A DNA stretch of 64,000 nucleotides from Streptomyces luteogriseus (GCF_014205055.1 NZ_JACHMS010000001.1:4960001-5024000), one strand, 5' to 3'; counted from the first letter of the stretch, positions 16,598 through 25,000 are shown. The notes: generated by a model from the sequence alone, not told the origin. Numbers and translations are program-made.

Positions 16598-16771
16598 TCA
16601 GCAGGCCGAGCAGGTGCTGGAGGACGAGGAGGAGGTGCCGATCGAGCCGCTGGAGGCGCCCATCTCGGGCAGGGCGACGCCGTCGGTGACCTCGAGGGTC
16701 TCCAGCTCGTCCGCGTCGAAGCCTTCGAACGCCTTGTCCGCGTCCTGGTTCTTGATGTCCTTGGCGGTCAT
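16598..16771 (-). CDS. Thiopeptide precursor peptide, copy 1
   Basis: The promoter-proximal copy, 57 residues, identical in sequence to copy 2. The start ATG at 16771 follows GAAAGGAA. The core has Ser at 1, 2, 4, 8-13 and 16, Thr at 7 and 14, and Cys only at 15 and 18, the last residue. A pyridine built from Ser1 and a Ser in the 10-13 block would give ring sizes in the usual thiopeptide range. Differences from copy 2 are third-base or Ser-codon swaps, for example GAA/GAG at E16, CCC/CCG at P35 and several TCC/TCG in the Ser block. The pair is therefore an old duplication or one held identical by selection. Confidence 0.94.
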   Translation of the reverse strand: MTAKDIKNQDADKAFEGFDADELETLEVTDGVALPEMGASSGSIGTSSSSSSTCSAC

Positions 16772-16811
16772 GTCGCATTCCTTTCGTCGAGGCCGTGGAT
16801 TCCGTCACCGG

Positions 16812-16850
16812 AAATCCCGGCCATGAATTCCTGGTCGCCTTCCGGGATTT
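16812..16850 (-). promoter_or_regulatory. Inverted repeat between sagB and precursor genes
   Basis: AAATCCCGG (16812-16820) and CCGGGATTT (16842-16850) are perfect 9-bp arms around 21 nt. The element lies in the 163-bp gap after the SagB-like stop codon and before precursor copy 1. It could be a terminator or attenuator that sets precursor levels apart from sagB. No T-run follows in the minus direction. The function is inferred from position. Confidence 0.5.
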
Positions 16851-16934
16851 GTTTTCTCCCCGTCCGGCTCTGACATCCATATTGCTCGGGCAATCACCCC
16901 GGCGCCAGGGTTCGCGGCCGCCGGCTGACATTTA

Positions 16935-18512
16935 TCACGGGGCGGATGACTTTTCGCCGCCGCCCGGCTTTCCGGGGCCGTCGAGCGGAATTGCCCAGTC
17001 AGGGCTGTTCACCATGTGCCATTCCTCGCCCGGGTCCGCGGGCAGCTCGGTGCCGGTGGCCGGCGTACCCAGCAGGAAGTCGCCCACCGAGGACTCCCGG
17101 AGGTAGTCCAGGCCCAGCACCCGGGCCGACAGGTCGGCGTCCCCGTTGCCCAGCCCGCAGGGCGCCAGACCCATCGCCGTGGCCACCAGATACATGGTCT
17201 GGTAGAGCACCCCGGTGTGCCGCAGCGTCGTGGCGTAGGCCATCGCCCGGTACTTCCACGCCATCCGCTGGAACCGCGAGGTCACCGTGAAGAGCACGTC
17301 GGGGCGGACGTCGAAGCCCACCGAGCGGGACGCGACGCCCAGCAGGGCCCGCCGGTCCGCCTCCTCGGCGCTGACCTGGACCAGGCGGTGGGCGTAGGAG
17401 TCGTAGTGGTAGACGCCCGGCTCCAGCCCGTCGCAGCGCAGCACCGTGACGTACAGCTCCAGTTCGTACAGCGAGCCGCCGCTCGGGTACGGCCGTGAGA
17501 CGACCTCGTCCTCGCCGGGGGAGTCCGCGCCCGGGGTGCGGTGGACCCGTACGCGCTGCACCCGGTACAGGAATTCGCCCAGCTCGCGCGCCGTCAACGC
17601 CCGCTCCCCGAAGGTGCGGTGGGAGCGGCGGGACTCGATGGCGGCGGTCAGCGACGGGTCGGCGGCGTCGAGGTCGGCGCGGCGCGGGCGGTACAGCTCG
17701 GTGACCGGGCCGGGCGGCGCGGGCTTCACGGCGGGCAGCGGGTCGATCTCGCCCCGGTAGGGGTAGACGGCCCCGAAGACGCCGTCCCAGCGCCCGGAAC
17801 GGACGCGCGAGTGGAACAGCAGATCGTGGAAGTCCCACTGCCGCAGCACCGGTTCGCAGTCCGAGGCGAACGTGCCGTCCGGGCCGGCGACCTCGGCGAA
17901 GCCCAACCCGACCAGGTGGGCCAGGACGTCGAGGGTCTCCGCCTCGCTCAGCCCGGTGACCTCCCCGGCGCTCCCGGCCCGGCCCGGCTGCCCCAGGGCG
18001 GCGGCGAGTTCACGCGCCGCCCGGTCGACCAGCACCGCGCGGAACGTCACCAGAGGTGACTCCAGGACGAGCACGCCCTCGCGCGTCCGGCAGAACGCGA
18101 ACCGGGAGAGGCGAACACGGTCGCCGGCGGCCACGTCCACGACCCGGTGCCCGGCATCCCGCGCCGTCGGCTCCAGCCGCAGCAACTCCCGCCGCAGCGG
18201 CGGCTCGTCGTGCGTCAGCACGCTGTACGCCAGCAGCTGCCCGGCCCGCTCCAGCAGGGCGTCGGCCCGCTCCCGGCCGGCCGTGTCCAGCCCCTCGTAC
18301 AGCTCCTCCCACGGCAGCGGTCCCTCGGCAAGCCGGAGCAGGACCGTGCGCAGCGGGCCGCGCACCGGGCGCAGGACGAGGGAGGTGACCGGCCCCCTCA
18401 GCAGCGCCGTGGCCGTTCCGTCGTCGAACGTCACCCGCACATCGGTGCGCAGCGCCCGGGCGATGGACCCGGGGGGTTTCTCGGTGATCGCTTTCGTGCC
18501 TGCGGGATTCAT
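16935..18512 (-). CDS. SagB-type azoline dehydrogenase
   Basis: A 525-residue protein. I start at ATG 18512 because GGAGG lies six bases upstream; the longer frame would need a TTG. The N-terminal ~230 residues are a divergent regulatory or leader-binding part. The C-terminal part is a nitroreductase-fold SagB domain with AIESRRSHRTFGERALTARE (FMN phosphate contact), SGGSLYELELYV, then QRMAWKYRAMAYATTLRHTG and ATAMGLAPCGLG. These are the classic SagB features. Role: oxidise azolines to oxazoles or thiazoles. It faces the multicopper oxidase operon across 242 bp and reads into the precursor genes. It is the second dehydrogenase of the cluster. Confidence 0.9.
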   Translation of the reverse strand: MNPAGTKAITEKPPGSIARALRTDVRVTFDDGTATALLRGPVTSLVLRPVRGPLRTVLLRLAEGPLPWEELYEGLDTAGRERADALLERAGQLLAYSVLTHDEPPLRRELLRLEPTARDAGHRVVDVAAGDRVRLSRFAFCRTREGVLVLESPLVTFRAVLVDRAARELAAALGQPGRAGSAGEVTGLSEAETLDVLAHLVGLGFAEVAGPDGTFASDCEPVLRQWDFHDLLFHSRVRSGRWDGVFGAVYPYRGEIDPLPAVKPAPPGPVTELYRPRRADLDAADPSLTAAIESRRSHRTFGERALTARELGEFLYRVQRVRVHRTPGADSPGEDEVVSRPYPSGGSLYELELYVTVLRCDGLEPGVYHYDSYAHRLVQVSAEEADRRALLGVASRSVGFDVRPDVLFTVTSRFQRMAWKYRAMAYATTLRHTGVLYQTMYLVATAMGLAPCGLGNGDADLSARVLGLDYLRESSVGDFLLGTPATGTELPADPGEEWHMVNSPDWAIPLDGPGKPGGGEKSSAP

Positions 18513-18754
18513 CGGGCCTCCGGTACTCAACTCGCGTGGGCGGACCTGTCGAAATCCACTCTGCGGCCCGCTACACCGGCTCCCCCCTCACCGGCCGCAC
18601 CGAATGACAGTCGCCATTCCCGCTCGTGACCGGGGTCATGGAATGCATGACAGATGACAGGGGCGGACTTCAATCGCTCGGACATCCGGCACCCGAAGCG
18701 CATCCTCGGAACAGGAATTCTCCCCGCAACTCACCGACAGTGAAGGAAAACCTC

Positions 18755-20254
18755 GTGTTCAGTCGTCGACATGCGATACGTCTCGGCCTCACCACCGGCG
18801 CCGTCGGCGCGGTCGGCGCGGCGGGCGGGGTCTTCCGGACGCTCACCGCCGGACAGTCGGCCGCGGCCGCCGGCGCGGCGGCCGGGAAGGCCGCACCGGC
18901 CGGCGCTGCGGCCGCCCCGGTCGAACCCTTCTCGCTGCCCCTGACGACCCCGCCGGTCCTGGCCCCCTACCGCCGCACCAAGACCGCCGACTTCTATCGG
19001 ATCACGATGCGCCGCGCCGGCGTGGAGATCCTGCCCGGCACCCGCACCGACGCCCTGACCTACAACGGCTCGTTCACGGGCCCCACCATCCGCGCCCGCA
19101 CCGGCCGCACCACCGTCGTCCAGCAGGTCAACGCGCTGGACATGCCGACCTCGGTGCACCTGCACGGCGGCAACAACCCGGTGGCGCACGACGGCGGGAT
19201 GATGGACATCATCGCCCCCGGCCGCAAGCGGACCTACGTCTACGAGAACAAGCAGCCCGGCGCCACCTTGTGGACGCACGACCACGCGCACCACATGGAG
19301 TCCGAGCACGTCTACCGGGGCCTGTCGGGCCTCTACCTGCTGCGCGACCCCGCCGAGGACAAGCTGGGCCTGCCGTCCGGGAAGTACGACATCCCGCTGG
19401 TGCTGCGCGACGCGCACTTCGACGCAGGCGCGCAGATGGTCTACACGATGGACGACGCGGAGAACCGCACGACCATCCTGGTCAACGGCCGCCCCTGGCC
19501 CCACCTCAAGGTCGAGGCCCGCAAGTACCGCTTCCGGCTGGTCAACTCCTGCAACCTGCGCATCTTCATCCTCGCGCTGTCCGACGGCTCGGCCACCCAG
19601 CACCCCGTGCGGCAGATCGGCACCGACGGCGGCCTGCTCGCCGCGCCCGCCGAGACGCCCGTGCTGGTCCTGTCCCCGGGTGAACGCATCGACTTCGTCG
19701 TCGACTTCTCGAAGTACGCGCCCGGCACCAAGCTCACCCTCGCCAACATGCTGGGCCCCGGCCCGACGGAACTCGTCGGCCAGGTCATGCGGTTCGACAT
19801 CGGCGAGCGCACCGCCGACACCAGCAGGGTGCCGGACACCCTCGCCACGCTGCCGGCACTGCCCGAGCCGACCGTGGAGCGCAGCTTCGAGCTCTCCATG
19901 GACGAGCCCGGCTCCGGCGGCCACCAGGCCTACATCAACGGCAAGACCTTCGACCCGGACCGCATCGACACCCACATCGAGTGGGGCAGCACCGAGGTGT
20001 GGACGGTCACCAACAAGAGCGCGACCGTCCCGCACAACTTCCATACGCACCTGGTGCAGTTCCGCATTCTCGAACGGGACGGGCAGCCGCCGTATCCGGC
20101 GGAGACCGGCTGGAAGGACACCGTGCTGCTCTTCCCCGGCCAGACGGCGAAACTCCAGCTCACCTTCGATTCGCACCGCGGTGTCTATCCGTACCACTGC
20201 CACATGATCGACCACAGCGCCATGGGAATGATGGCGCAGATGAAGATCGCCTGA
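18755..20254 (+). CDS. Tat-exported multicopper oxidase
   Basis: A 499-residue protein from GTG 18755, with AAGGA seven bases upstream. SRRHAIRLGL at the N-terminus followed by a long Ala/Gly-rich segment is a twin-arginine signal. Copper motifs appear in order: HLHGG, THDHAHH, HNFHTHLVQF and the final HCHMIDHSAMGMM with the Cys ligand. This is a three-domain laccase/CotA/phenoxazinone-synthase type enzyme that oxidises phenols or o-aminophenols with O2 outside the cytoplasm. It opens the operon leading to the 3,4-AHBA genes, so an o-aminophenol such as AHBA or its conjugate is a natural guess for the substrate. The substrate itself is not shown by sequence. Confidence 0.9.
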   Translation: MFSRRHAIRLGLTTGAVGAVGAAGGVFRTLTAGQSAAAAGAAAGKAAPAGAAAAPVEPFSLPLTTPPVLAPYRRTKTADFYRITMRRAGVEILPGTRTDALTYNGSFTGPTIRARTGRTTVVQQVNALDMPTSVHLHGGNNPVAHDGGMMDIIAPGRKRTYVYENKQPGATLWTHDHAHHMESEHVYRGLSGLYLLRDPAEDKLGLPSGKYDIPLVLRDAHFDAGAQMVYTMDDAENRTTILVNGRPWPHLKVEARKYRFRLVNSCNLRIFILALSDGSATQHPVRQIGTDGGLLAAPAETPVLVLSPGERIDFVVDFSKYAPGTKLTLANMLGPGPTELVGQVMRFDIGERTADTSRVPDTLATLPALPEPTVERSFELSMDEPGSGGHQAYINGKTFDPDRIDTHIEWGSTEVWTVTNKSATVPHNFHTHLVQFRILERDGQPPYPAETGWKDTVLLFPGQTAKLQLTFDSHRGVYPYHCHMIDHSAMGMMAQMKIA

Positions 20255-20342
20255 TTCCCGGAAACGTTTCTTCCTGAATGCGTTCTTCCCGAAAGCGTTT
20301 CGCGATTTCGGAAACACTTCCTTATTTCTGGAGAGGAGGACC

Positions 20343-22202
20343 ATGACCACCGAAGCCATTCCCCGCCCCTATGCGCGCCGCGTCCTCGCGGCGCTGGGCA
20401 GGGACCCGACCCGCATCGTCCTGCACCGGCCGGAACGCACGGTGACGGCAGGCGAGTTGCGCTCGTCCGTCCTGGGCAGCGCAGCGCTCCTGCACTCCCA
20501 CGGCGTCCGCCCCGGCACCACCGTCGCCGTCCTGACCGGCCCCAACCACCCGCTGATGCTCAGCGCCCGCTACGCCGTCCACCTGCTCGGCGCCACCTCC
20601 GTCTACGTCCGCTCGATGAACCCGCGCACGGACACCGAGACCTTCTCGGTCGCCACCCAGACCGGGCTCCTGCGCGATCTCGGGGTGTCGCTGCTGCTCG
20701 TGGACGACACGGACGAGGAGAGCACGGCCCGCGGCAGATGGCTGGCGCGGCGCCGGCCCGGCCTGACCGTGCGGGCGATCCCGCGCACGGCGGACGGGCA
20801 CGACACCGTGCCACCGGCCCCGCCACCGCACCCCGACGACCTGGCCGTCGTCGACTTCACCAGCGGCAGCACCGGCCGGCCCAAGATGGTCGCCCAGCGC
20901 TACGGCACCCGCGAACACCTCGTCCACCGACTGGCCTCCGGCCTCGACCCCCGGGGCCCGGCGACACTGCTGTCGGTCACGCCGGTCAGCCACACGACGG
21001 CACCCATGGCCGACGCCGTGCTGTGCGGAGGCGGCACGATCGTCCTGCACGACGAGTTCGACGCCGACGCGACCCTGACGGCCATCGCCGAACTGGGCGT
21101 CACCGACGTCTACTTGGCGGTACCCCACCTGTACCGCCTGCTCGACCACCCGCTGGTCACCTCGTTCGACCTGTCCTCGCTGCGCCGCATCACCTACAGC
21201 GGCACCCCGGCCGCCCCCGAGCGAGTCCGGCAGGCGGTCCGGGTCTTCGGCGACGTCCTCATCCAGGTGTACGGCACCACGGAAGCGGGCGGCATCAGCA
21301 GCCTCACCCCGCTCGACCACCGCGAACCCGAACTGCTGGGCTCGGCGGGCCGGCCCTTCCCCTGGGTGCGCGTGGAGATCCGGGCACCGGAGTCGGGCAC
21401 CCCGCTGGGCCGCGGCCGGACCGGCGAGATCTGGGTCAACTCGCCCACCGTGTCGGCCGGTTACCTCGACGACGCGGAGCTGACCCGGGCGACCTACCGG
21501 GACGGCTGGCTGCGCACCGGCGACCTCGGGCACTGGGACCGCTACGGCTACCTCCGGCTGGACGGCCGGGTCGGTGACGTCATCAAGCACGGCGGCCTCA
21601 AGCTCGACCCGGCCGCCATCGAGGCGGCCCTGCTCCAGCATCCGCAGGTGCGGCAGGCGGCGGTGTTCGGCGTACGCGACGAGGACCTGGTGGAGCAGGT
21701 CCACGCCGCCGTCGAACTCCACTCCGGCGCCGGCCACACCTCCTGCGACCTGCGCGGCTACGTCGCCGCGACGCTCACCCCGGAACACGCGCCGGTCGAC
21801 GTCTCGGTCTGGCCCGAACTCCCCCTCACCCCGTCGGGCAAGCCGGACCGTGCACGGCTGCGCGAGGTCACGGCCCCGGTACGGGCCCGCCCAGCGGGGG
21901 ACGTTCCGCCGACAAGGGTCATCGGCTCCCCGACGCGGCCGGTGCCCGGCACGCGGCCGGTGTCCGGGACGGGGCCGGTGTCCGGGACGGGACCCATCCC
22001 CTCGGCTGGAGGCCGCCCGGCGGGACACCCTCCGGCCGAAGGCCTGCCGCCGACAGGCCCGACGGGCGGCCCCGCACCGCCGCCCGCGGAGCGACGCGGC
22101 ACCGGTCCGCCCGACCCCGGCGGCTCCGCCGGACCAGACGCCCGCCCGGCCACCGACCGGCGTACGCGTACCGATCCGCGCAACAGAAAGGGCATCCCAT
22201 GA
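20343..22202 (+). CDS. Acyl-AMP/aryl-CoA ligase (probable 3,4-AHBA-activating) with Pro-rich tail
   Basis: A 619-residue protein of the ANL superfamily. The P-loop is VVDFTSGSTGRPK, followed by QVYGTTEAGG, the hinge-region YRDGWLRTGDLGHWD and the C-terminal catalytic Lys in LPLTPSGKPDR. The family adenylates an aryl or acyl acid and passes it to CoA or another acceptor. About 100 residues after the normal end (from roughly residue 515) are Pro/Gly/Arg-rich, with PVSGTGP-type repeats. The tail is unlike family members and may be disordered. GGAGAGGAGGACC precedes the ATG. The stop overlaps the griI-like ATG (ATGA). No carrier-protein domain is seen. Confidence 0.87.
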   Translation: MTTEAIPRPYARRVLAALGRDPTRIVLHRPERTVTAGELRSSVLGSAALLHSHGVRPGTTVAVLTGPNHPLMLSARYAVHLLGATSVYVRSMNPRTDTETFSVATQTGLLRDLGVSLLLVDDTDEESTARGRWLARRRPGLTVRAIPRTADGHDTVPPAPPPHPDDLAVVDFTSGSTGRPKMVAQRYGTREHLVHRLASGLDPRGPATLLSVTPVSHTTAPMADAVLCGGGTIVLHDEFDADATLTAIAELGVTDVYLAVPHLYRLLDHPLVTSFDLSSLRRITYSGTPAAPERVRQAVRVFGDVLIQVYGTTEAGGISSLTPLDHREPELLGSAGRPFPWVRVEIRAPESGTPLGRGRTGEIWVNSPTVSAGYLDDAELTRATYRDGWLRTGDLGHWDRYGYLRLDGRVGDVIKHGGLKLDPAAIEAALLQHPQVRQAAVFGVRDEDLVEQVHAAVELHSGAGHTSCDLRGYVAATLTPEHAPVDVSVWPELPLTPSGKPDRARLREVTAPVRARPAGDVPPTRVIGSPTRPVPGTRPVSGTGPVSGTGPIPSAGGRPAGHPPAEGLPPTGPTGGPAPPPAERRGTGPPDPGGSAGPDARPATDRRTRTDPRNRKGIP

Positions 22203-23173
22203 CCGCATTCGGCCACTTCGCCAGGTCACTGAGGCTGCGGCGGCTCTACCGCCACAGCACGGCAGGCCTGATGATCACCCCTCTCGACCACTCGATCAGC
22301 GACGGGCCCGTCGCTCCCAAGGGCACCAGCCTCGACCACCTCGCCGGGCAGCTCGCCGCCGGCGGCGCGGACGCGGTCGTCGTGCACAAGGGCAGCGTCC
22401 GGCACATCAGCCCGGAGCGGTTCGCCGCGATGTCGCTGATCATCCATCTCAACGCGTCCACCAGCCAGGCGCTCGACCCCGACGCCAAGTACGTGGTGAC
22501 GCAGGTCGAGGAGGCCCTCCGGCTCGGCGCGGACGCGGTGAGCGTCCACGTCAACGTCGGCTCGGACGACGAGCGGCAGCAGATCGGCGACCTTGGACGG
22601 ATCGCCGACGCCTGCGACCGGTGGAACCTGCCGCTGCTCGCCATGGTGTATCCGCGCGGCCCCCGGGTCACCGACCCGCGCGACCCGGACCTGGTGGCGC
22701 ACGCCGTCACCGTCGCCTCCGACCTGGGCGCGGACCTGGTCAAGACCGTCTTCCTCGGCTCGACCGCGGAGATGCTCGACCTGACCGCGGCCTGCCCGGT
22801 GCCCGTCCTCGTCGCGGGCGGTCCCGCGATGCCCACCGAGGAGGACGTGCTGGCCTATGTCCGGGACGCCCTGGCCGGCGGTGCGGGTGGGGTGGCGATG
22901 GGCCGCAACATCTTCCAGGCCTCCGACCCGCGGCAGCTCGCCGCCAAGGTCGCCCGGCTGATCCACCACTTCCCGGAGCAGCACTTCGCCCCGCTGGCCT
23001 TCCCGGCCGACGCACACCGGGCCGAGCGGCTGACCCCCGATCACCTGGACGCCCCGGCCGGCGCGCCCGGCTCCCCGCTCGACCACGACACGCACCACCT
23101 CGCCGACCCTTCGTACACCTCACACCCGACAGGAGGTCCGCATCATGACGGACGCAAAACTGTGCTGGCTTGA
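22199..23173 (+). CDS. griI: GriI-like aldolase, first step to 3-amino-4-hydroxybenzoate
   Basis: A 324-residue DhnA/ADH-synthase-type class I aldolase. It has LMITPLDHSISDGPV at the start, SVHVNVGSDDE, the Schiff-base lysine segment GADLVKTVF and the phosphate-binding end VAGGPAMPTEE with GGAGGVAMGRNIFQ. GriI joins aspartate semialdehyde and dihydroxyacetone phosphate to give the C7 amino-keto phosphate used by GriH. Known members end soon after the aldolase domain (about 270 residues). Here about 50 extra His/Pro-rich residues follow, running through the ribosome binding site of the next gene. The 29-nt overlap with griH suggests coupling. Confidence 0.92.
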   Translation: MTAFGHFARSLRLRRLYRHSTAGLMITPLDHSISDGPVAPKGTSLDHLAGQLAAGGADAVVVHKGSVRHISPERFAAMSLIIHLNASTSQALDPDAKYVVTQVEEALRLGADAVSVHVNVGSDDERQQIGDLGRIADACDRWNLPLLAMVYPRGPRVTDPRDPDLVAHAVTVASDLGADLVKTVFLGSTAEMLDLTAACPVPVLVAGGPAMPTEEDVLAYVRDALAGGAGGVAMGRNIFQASDPRQLAAKVARLIHHFPEQHFAPLAFPADAHRAERLTPDHLDAPAGAPGSPLDHDTHHLADPSYTSHPTGGPHHDGRKTVLA

Positions 23174-24260
23174 CATCCGAGGCGCCGGCTCCGCCACCCA
23201 GGCCGTCCTCGAAGAGGCCCTGCACCAGCGCATCGACGGCATCGTCGCCGCCGACCCGGCCGCCTTCACCGGCCTGCCGCCCACCGTCCGCAAGGTCCTG
23301 CTCTTCGAGGACGGGCTCGACGCCGTCCCCGCCGACCTCGGCGCCGCCGACCTGGTCGTCGTCCCCGGCCCCCGCGAGGAGCGGGCGGCGCTCCAAAAGG
23401 CCCACCCGGACGTCGAGTTCGGCCGCTACGTGGAGATCGTCGACGCCGACACCCTGGAGGACGCCTGCCTCGCGGCCCGCCTGGAGCCGTGGAGCGTGCT
23501 CGACTTCCGCGACCCCACCAAGATCCCGCTGGAGATCGTGATCGCCGCCGCCACCGGCGCCCCCGGCTCCATCATCACCACCGCGTCCAACACCGAGGAG
23601 GCCGAGATCATCTACGGCGTCCTGGAACTGGGCTCGGACGGCGTCCTGATGCGGGCCAACACCGTCGGCGACGCCACCGCCCTGCGCACCGCCGCCAGCG
23701 CCCGGGGCGGTGAGATCGACCTGGTCGAGCTCACCGTCACCCGGACCACGCACATCGGCATGGGGGAGCGGGCCTGCGTCGACACCACGACCCACTTCCG
23801 CAAGGACGAGGGCATCCTGGTCGGCTCGCACTCCAAGGGCATGGTGCTGTGCGTCAGCGAGACCCACCCGCTGCCTTACATGCCGACCCGCCCCTTCCGG
23901 GTCAACGCCGGCGCCCTGCACTCGTACACCGTCTCGCAGGCCGGCCGCACCCACTACCTCAGCGAACTCCACGCCGGCAGCAAGGTGCTGGCCGTCGACG
24001 TCAAGGGCCGCACCCGGCCCGTCAGCGTCGGCCGTGTCAAGATCGAGACCCGTCCGCTGATCTCCATCGACGCGGTCGCCCCGAGCGGGCAGACGGTCAA
24101 CCTGATCCTTCAGGACGACTGGCACGTCCGCGTCCTCGGCCCGAACGCCGCCGTCCTCAACTCCACGGAGCTGAAGCCCGGCGACACCATCCTCGGGCAC
24201 CTGCCCACGGCCGACCGCCATGTCGGTTACCCGATCGACGAGTTCTGCCTGGAGAAGTGA
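23145..24260 (+). CDS. griH: GriH-like 3-amino-4-hydroxybenzoate synthase
   Basis: A 371-residue protein of the dehydroquinate-synthase-II (AroB') type. Markers are KIPLEIVIAAATG, SNTEEAEIIYGVLELGSDGV, GMVLCVSETHPLPYMPTRPFRVNAGALHSY and the C-terminal GDTILGHLPTADRHVGYPIDEF. In grixazone biosynthesis GriH converts the GriI product to 3,4-AHBA. AGGAGG lies upstream of the ATG inside the end of griI. Last gene of the operon, closed by a hairpin. Together with the ligase and oxidase it makes a complete unit for making, activating and possibly oxidising an aminophenol acid. Confidence 0.93.
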   Translation: MTDAKLCWLDIRGAGSATQAVLEEALHQRIDGIVAADPAAFTGLPPTVRKVLLFEDGLDAVPADLGAADLVVVPGPREERAALQKAHPDVEFGRYVEIVDADTLEDACLAARLEPWSVLDFRDPTKIPLEIVIAAATGAPGSIITTASNTEEAEIIYGVLELGSDGVLMRANTVGDATALRTAASARGGEIDLVELTVTRTTHIGMGERACVDTTTHFRKDEGILVGSHSKGMVLCVSETHPLPYMPTRPFRVNAGALHSYTVSQAGRTHYLSELHAGSKVLAVDVKGRTRPVSVGRVKIETRPLISIDAVAPSGQTVNLILQDDWHVRVLGPNAAVLNSTELKPGDTILGHLPTADRHVGYPIDEFCLEK

Positions 24261-24338
24261 CCCCGGTACCTCACCGCACACCCACCGCCGCAGCGACCGC
24301 ACCAGCCCGACCAGCGCTCGCACGGCACCAACGCCCCG

Positions 24339-24361
24339 CCCCGGCACCCCTTGTGCCGGGG
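24339..24361. terminator. Hairpin between griH and the response-regulator gene
   Basis: CCCCGGCAC (24339-24347) pairs perfectly with GTGCCGGGG (24353-24361) around a 5-nt loop. The flanking genes are convergent, so it can end both transcripts. Confidence 0.88.
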
Positions 24362-24394
24362 CCGGCGCGCGTTCGCCCACGCCCCGGACACCCC

Positions 24395-25000
24395 TCACAG
24401 CAGCCCGTGCTCCCCGGCGATCCGCGCCGCGTCGAACCGGTTGCGTCCGCCGAGCTTCTTGATCGCGGCGGACGTCAGATTCCGCACCGTGCCCGCCGCC
24501 AGATACAGCTCGCCCGCGATCTCCTTCACCGTCGCCCCGCCGGCCGTCAGCCGCAGCACGTCCATCTCCCGTGTGCTCAGGGACAGTTCACCGACGGAGA
24601 CCGGCCGCAGCAGCGAGGGGTCGACGGTCAGGCAGCCACCCGCGACGCCCATCAGCGTCGTGACGAGCTGGGGGAGGCGGGCGTTCTTCGGCACGACACC
24701 CAGCGCACCGGCCGCCACCGCCCGGTCCACCACCGACGACGTCGCCGCCCCGACCATCAGCGCGACCCCGCACCGGGGATGCCGGCTGCGCACATCGGTG
24801 GCGACGCGCAGCGCCTTCCCACCCATCGTGGACTCGCCGAGCAGCAGCACCGTCGGCCGGTGCCGCTCCACGGCCGGCTGCACGGAGTCGTACGACGTGG
24901 CCAGGCCGACCACCTCCAGCCCGTCGACGCCGTTGAGCGTCTCGGCGAAGGCCTCCAGCACGAGTTGGTGATCACCAGCGAGGACTATGCGTATCGACAT
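24395..25000 (-). CDS. Orphan NarL/LuxR-type response regulator without phospho-acceptor Asp
   Basis: A 201-residue protein starting at ATG 25000. The receiver-like half begins MSIRIVLAGDHQLVLEAF. The beta-3 strand, where the phosphorylated Asp should be, reads PTVLLLGESTMGG, with Gly at about residue 55. The acidic pocket is reduced to D10. The C-terminal half is a normal LuxR-type helix-turn-helix (STREMDVLRLTAGGATVKEIAGELYLAAGTVRN). No kinase gene is adjacent. It is probably controlled by ligand binding or level and not by phosphorylation, as for other atypical Streptomyces pathway regulators. Likely a regulator of the RiPP/AHBA genes. Confidence 0.88.
   Translation of the reverse strand: MSIRIVLAGDHQLVLEAFAETLNGVDGLEVVGLATSYDSVQPAVERHRPTVLLLGESTMGGKALRVATDVRSRHPRCGVALMVGAATSSVVDRAVAAGALGVVPKNARLPQLVTTLMGVAGGCLTVDPSLLRPVSVGELSLSTREMDVLRLTAGGATVKEIAGELYLAAGTVRNLTSAAIKKLGGRNRFDAARIAGEHGLL

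Noticed and set aside
22199..24260. GriI/GriH homologues as shikimate-type (AroA'/AroB') primary metabolism
   Set aside because: The neighbouring ligase, copper oxidase and RiPP genes and the operon overlaps fit secondary metabolism; the archaeal-type shikimate route is not expected in Streptomyces.
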